The translations under genes were made by a program, and so were the position numbers. A stretch of 7,013 nt of DNA, taken from positions 1 through 7,013 of the forward strand of contig JAGWJK010000216.1 of assembly GCA_028865845.1 (NCBI GenBank), given 5' to 3'. The DNA comes from Rhizobiaceae bacterium. GTDB lineage: Bacteria; Pseudomonadota; Alphaproteobacteria; Rhizobiales; Rhizobiaceae. This document shows, piece by piece, positions 5,454 to 7,013 of the stretch; position 1 is the stretch's first letter, and each line of letters begins with the position of its first letter. The notes under the pieces are model-generated. The model did not search any database. It was not told the DNA's origin and saw only the letters and a program-made list of their open reading frames with translations.

Positions 5454-7013
5454 ATGTACAAAGCGCCGGTCGAGGAAATCGCGTTCACGTTGAAGCACGT
5501 CGTCGGCATGGGCCCGGCGATGGAGGAGGGGCTTCTGGGCGACCTCAGCGGAGATGTCGTCGACGCCGTCCTGACCGAGGCCGGTCGTTTTGCCGGCGAG
5601 GTAATGGAGCCGCTGGCCGAAATCGGCGACAGGCAGGGAGCGAGGCTGGTCGATGGCAAGGTGGTTCTCCCCGACGGTTGGGAGAAACTCTATCGCGACT
5701 GGATCGCCGGCGGCTGGAACGGCTTGACGGCACCGGAGGAGTTCGGCGGGCAGGGCCTGCCGCATATGCTGAACATCGCGACGCTGGAAATGTGGAATTC
5801 CGCTTCCATGGCATTCGGTCTCGCGCCGACGTTGACGATGGGCGCGGTCGAGGCGCTGGTTGCCCACGGTAGCGAACACTTGAAGACCAGATATCTGCAA
5901 AAGCTGGTTTCCGGCGAATGGACCGGCACCATGAACCTCACCGAACCGCATGCGGGCTCGGACGTGGGCGCGCTGCGTACCCGTGCCGAACGGCGCGACG
6001 ACGGTACGTATCGCCTGTTTGGCCAGAAGATATTCATCACCTGGGGGGACCACGAGGCGGCGGAAAACATCATCCATTTCGTCCTTGCCCGGTTGCCCGA
6101 TGCACCGGCCGGTACCCGCGGCATTTCGCTGTTTCTCGTGCCGAAATTCTTGGTCAATGACGACGGCTCGCTTGGACCCCGCAACGACTATTTCGCTCAT
6201 TCGCTGGAACATAAGCTCGGCATCCATGGCTCTCCGACCTGCACGATCATCTACGGCGACGGCAAATACGGCTCGGAGAAAGGTGCTGTCGCCTGGCTCG
6301 TCGGCGAGGAGAATAAGGGCCTCGCCTGCATGTTCACGATGATGAACAATGCTCGCCTCGCCGTCGGCATTCAGGGCGTAGCGATCGCCGAAGCCGCCAC
6401 GCAGAAGGCCATCGCCTATGCGAAGGAGCGCACCCAAGGCAGGGCCCCGGGAACGACGGCATCAGGCATGAGCCCGATCATCGAGCACCCTGATATCATC
6501 AGGACGCTGCTCACCATGAAAGCGCTGACGCAGGGTTCGCGGGCCATCTGCTACGCATGCGCCAATGCGATCGACATGGCGCATCGAAGCCCGGACATGC
6601 AGCGCCACTGGCAGGAGCGCGCCGCATTGCTGACACCCATCGCCAAATCTTTTTCCACCGATGCCGGCGTCGATGTCGCTTCGCTCGGCATCCAGGTTCA
6701 CGGCGGTATGGGCTTCATCGAGGAGACGGGTGCGGCACGGTTGCTGCGCGATGCGCGTATCGCGCCGATCTACGAAGGTACCAACGGCATTCAGGCCGTC
6801 GATCTCGTGGTGCGTAAGCTGACGATGACCAATGGCGATCATTTGCGCGGCTTCATCGTCGAGTTGCGAGAGATCGCCGAGGCCGTGGATCGGTCCAATC
6901 TCGTCGCGTTCGGTGAAACGGCGCCACGTCTGCGATCAGCGATCGACGATCTGGAGACCGCGAGCGAATGGTTGCTGGCGCAGCAGGGCGAGGGCCGTAT
7001 CGCCGAGGCTCTG
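5454..7013 (+). CDS. Acyl-CoA dehydrogenase with C-terminal extension, DmdC-like (3' end outside window)
   Basis: The first 520 codons are open without interruption to the window edge. The product is a flavoenzyme that would oxidise an acyl-CoA to the 2,3-enoyl-CoA with electron-transferring flavoprotein as acceptor. Seen: the N-terminal YKAPVEEI stretch and helical domain (about 1-155); the middle beta domain with the FAD/substrate motif NLTEPHAGSD at 161-170; GWNGLTAPEEFGG at 87-99; QVHGGMGFIEE at 414-424; and the predicted catalytic base E441 in IYEGTNGIQ. The chain continues past that point into a C-terminal domain (about 460 onward), so this is the long (about 590-600 aa) subfamily that includes DmdC (3-methylmercaptopropionyl-CoA dehydrogenase), not the 380-aa short-chain type. 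In rhizobia such genes commonly head a beta-oxidation operon with thiolase and hydroxyacyl-CoA dehydrogenase genes; nothing downstream is visible here. A role in DMSP breakdown cannot be claimed from similarity alone. Substrate chain length is unknown. Confidence 0.9.
   Translation, partial: MYKAPVEEIAFTLKHVVGMGPAMEEGLLGDLSGDVVDAVLTEAGRFAGEVMEPLAEIGDRQGARLVDGKVVLPDGWEKLYRDWIAGGWNGLTAPEEFGGQGLPHMLNIATLEMWNSASMAFGLAPTLTMGAVEALVAHGSEHLKTRYLQKLVSGEWTGTMNLTEPHAGSDVGALRTRAERRDDGTYRLFGQKIFITWGDHEAAENIIHFVLARLPDAPAGTRGISLFLVPKFLVNDDGSLGPRNDYFAHSLEHKLGIHGSPTCTIIYGDGKYGSEKGAVAWLVGEENKGLACMFTMMNNARLAVGIQGVAIAEAATQKAIAYAKERTQGRAPGTTASGMSPIIEHPDIIRTLLTMKALTQGSRAICYACANAIDMAHRSPDMQRHWQERAALLTPIAKSFSTDAGVDVASLGIQVHGGMGFIEETGAARLLRDARIAPIYEGTNGIQAVDLVVRKLTMTNGDHLRGFIVELREIAEAVDRSNLVAFGETAPRLRSAIDDLETASEWLLAQQGEGRIAEAL

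Noticed and set aside
5367..6437. Long open frame (356 codons) on the - strand opposite the acyl-CoA dehydrogenase
   Set aside because: The + strand frame carries all acyl-CoA dehydrogenase motifs and a strong ribosome-binding site; the antisense frame shows no domain and no convincing start signal.
5454..7013. Naming the acyl-CoA dehydrogenase dmdC and inferring DMSP demethylation
   Set aside because: Many long acyl-CoA dehydrogenases resemble DmdC; without dmdA, dmdB or dmdD in view the pathway claim is unsupported.

Overview
This 7 kb window looks like a chromosomal segment of a rhizobial alphaproteobacterium (Rhizobium, Agrobacterium or Sinorhizobium type). The grounds are high G+C content, a BA14K-family surface protein behind a textbook EcfG/RpoE2 general-stress promoter, a CtrA-type box, and protein sequences typical of the order Hyphomicrobiales (Rhizobiales). 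I assign no species. No RNA gene, insertion sequence, CRISPR array or prophage is visible.

Left third (42-2379, + strand): a tight two-gene unit with a 4-nt gap. It encodes a Rieske non-heme iron oxygenase and its flavin/[2Fe-2S] reductase. Sequence character and gene order point to a quaternary-ammonium oxygenase, most likely glycine betaine monooxygenase GbcAB (betaine to dimethylglycine plus formaldehyde). Related substrates such as stachydrine or carnitine are not excluded.

Middle (2380-4195): an exported GH25 (lysozyme-like) protein on the - strand abuts gbcB with no intervening base. Its upstream region carries a TTAA-N7-TTAAC CtrA-like box close to the start codon. Divergent from it is a small exported Gly/Tyr-rich BA14K protein. 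This gene has an exact GGAAC-N16-CGTT promoter and a strong intrinsic terminator. The 258-bp divergent intergenic region also holds two inverted repeats.

Right third (4194-7013): a CorA/ZntB-type divalent-metal transporter on the - strand, then a 219-bp divergent intergenic region with an ACGT-based near-palindrome (MerR/LiuR-like operator candidate). After that comes the first 520 codons of a large acyl-CoA dehydrogenase with a C-terminal extension, which runs off the right edge. It is probably the start of a beta-oxidation operon.

Overall this is mostly conventional core-genome content. The most interesting signals are regulatory: the CtrA box on the GH25 gene, the stress promoter embedded in a palindrome, and the candidate acyl-CoA-responsive operator. 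A further point is an Asp in place of the usual catalytic Glu in the GH25 protein. I did not find convincing evidence of an undescribed multi-gene system.
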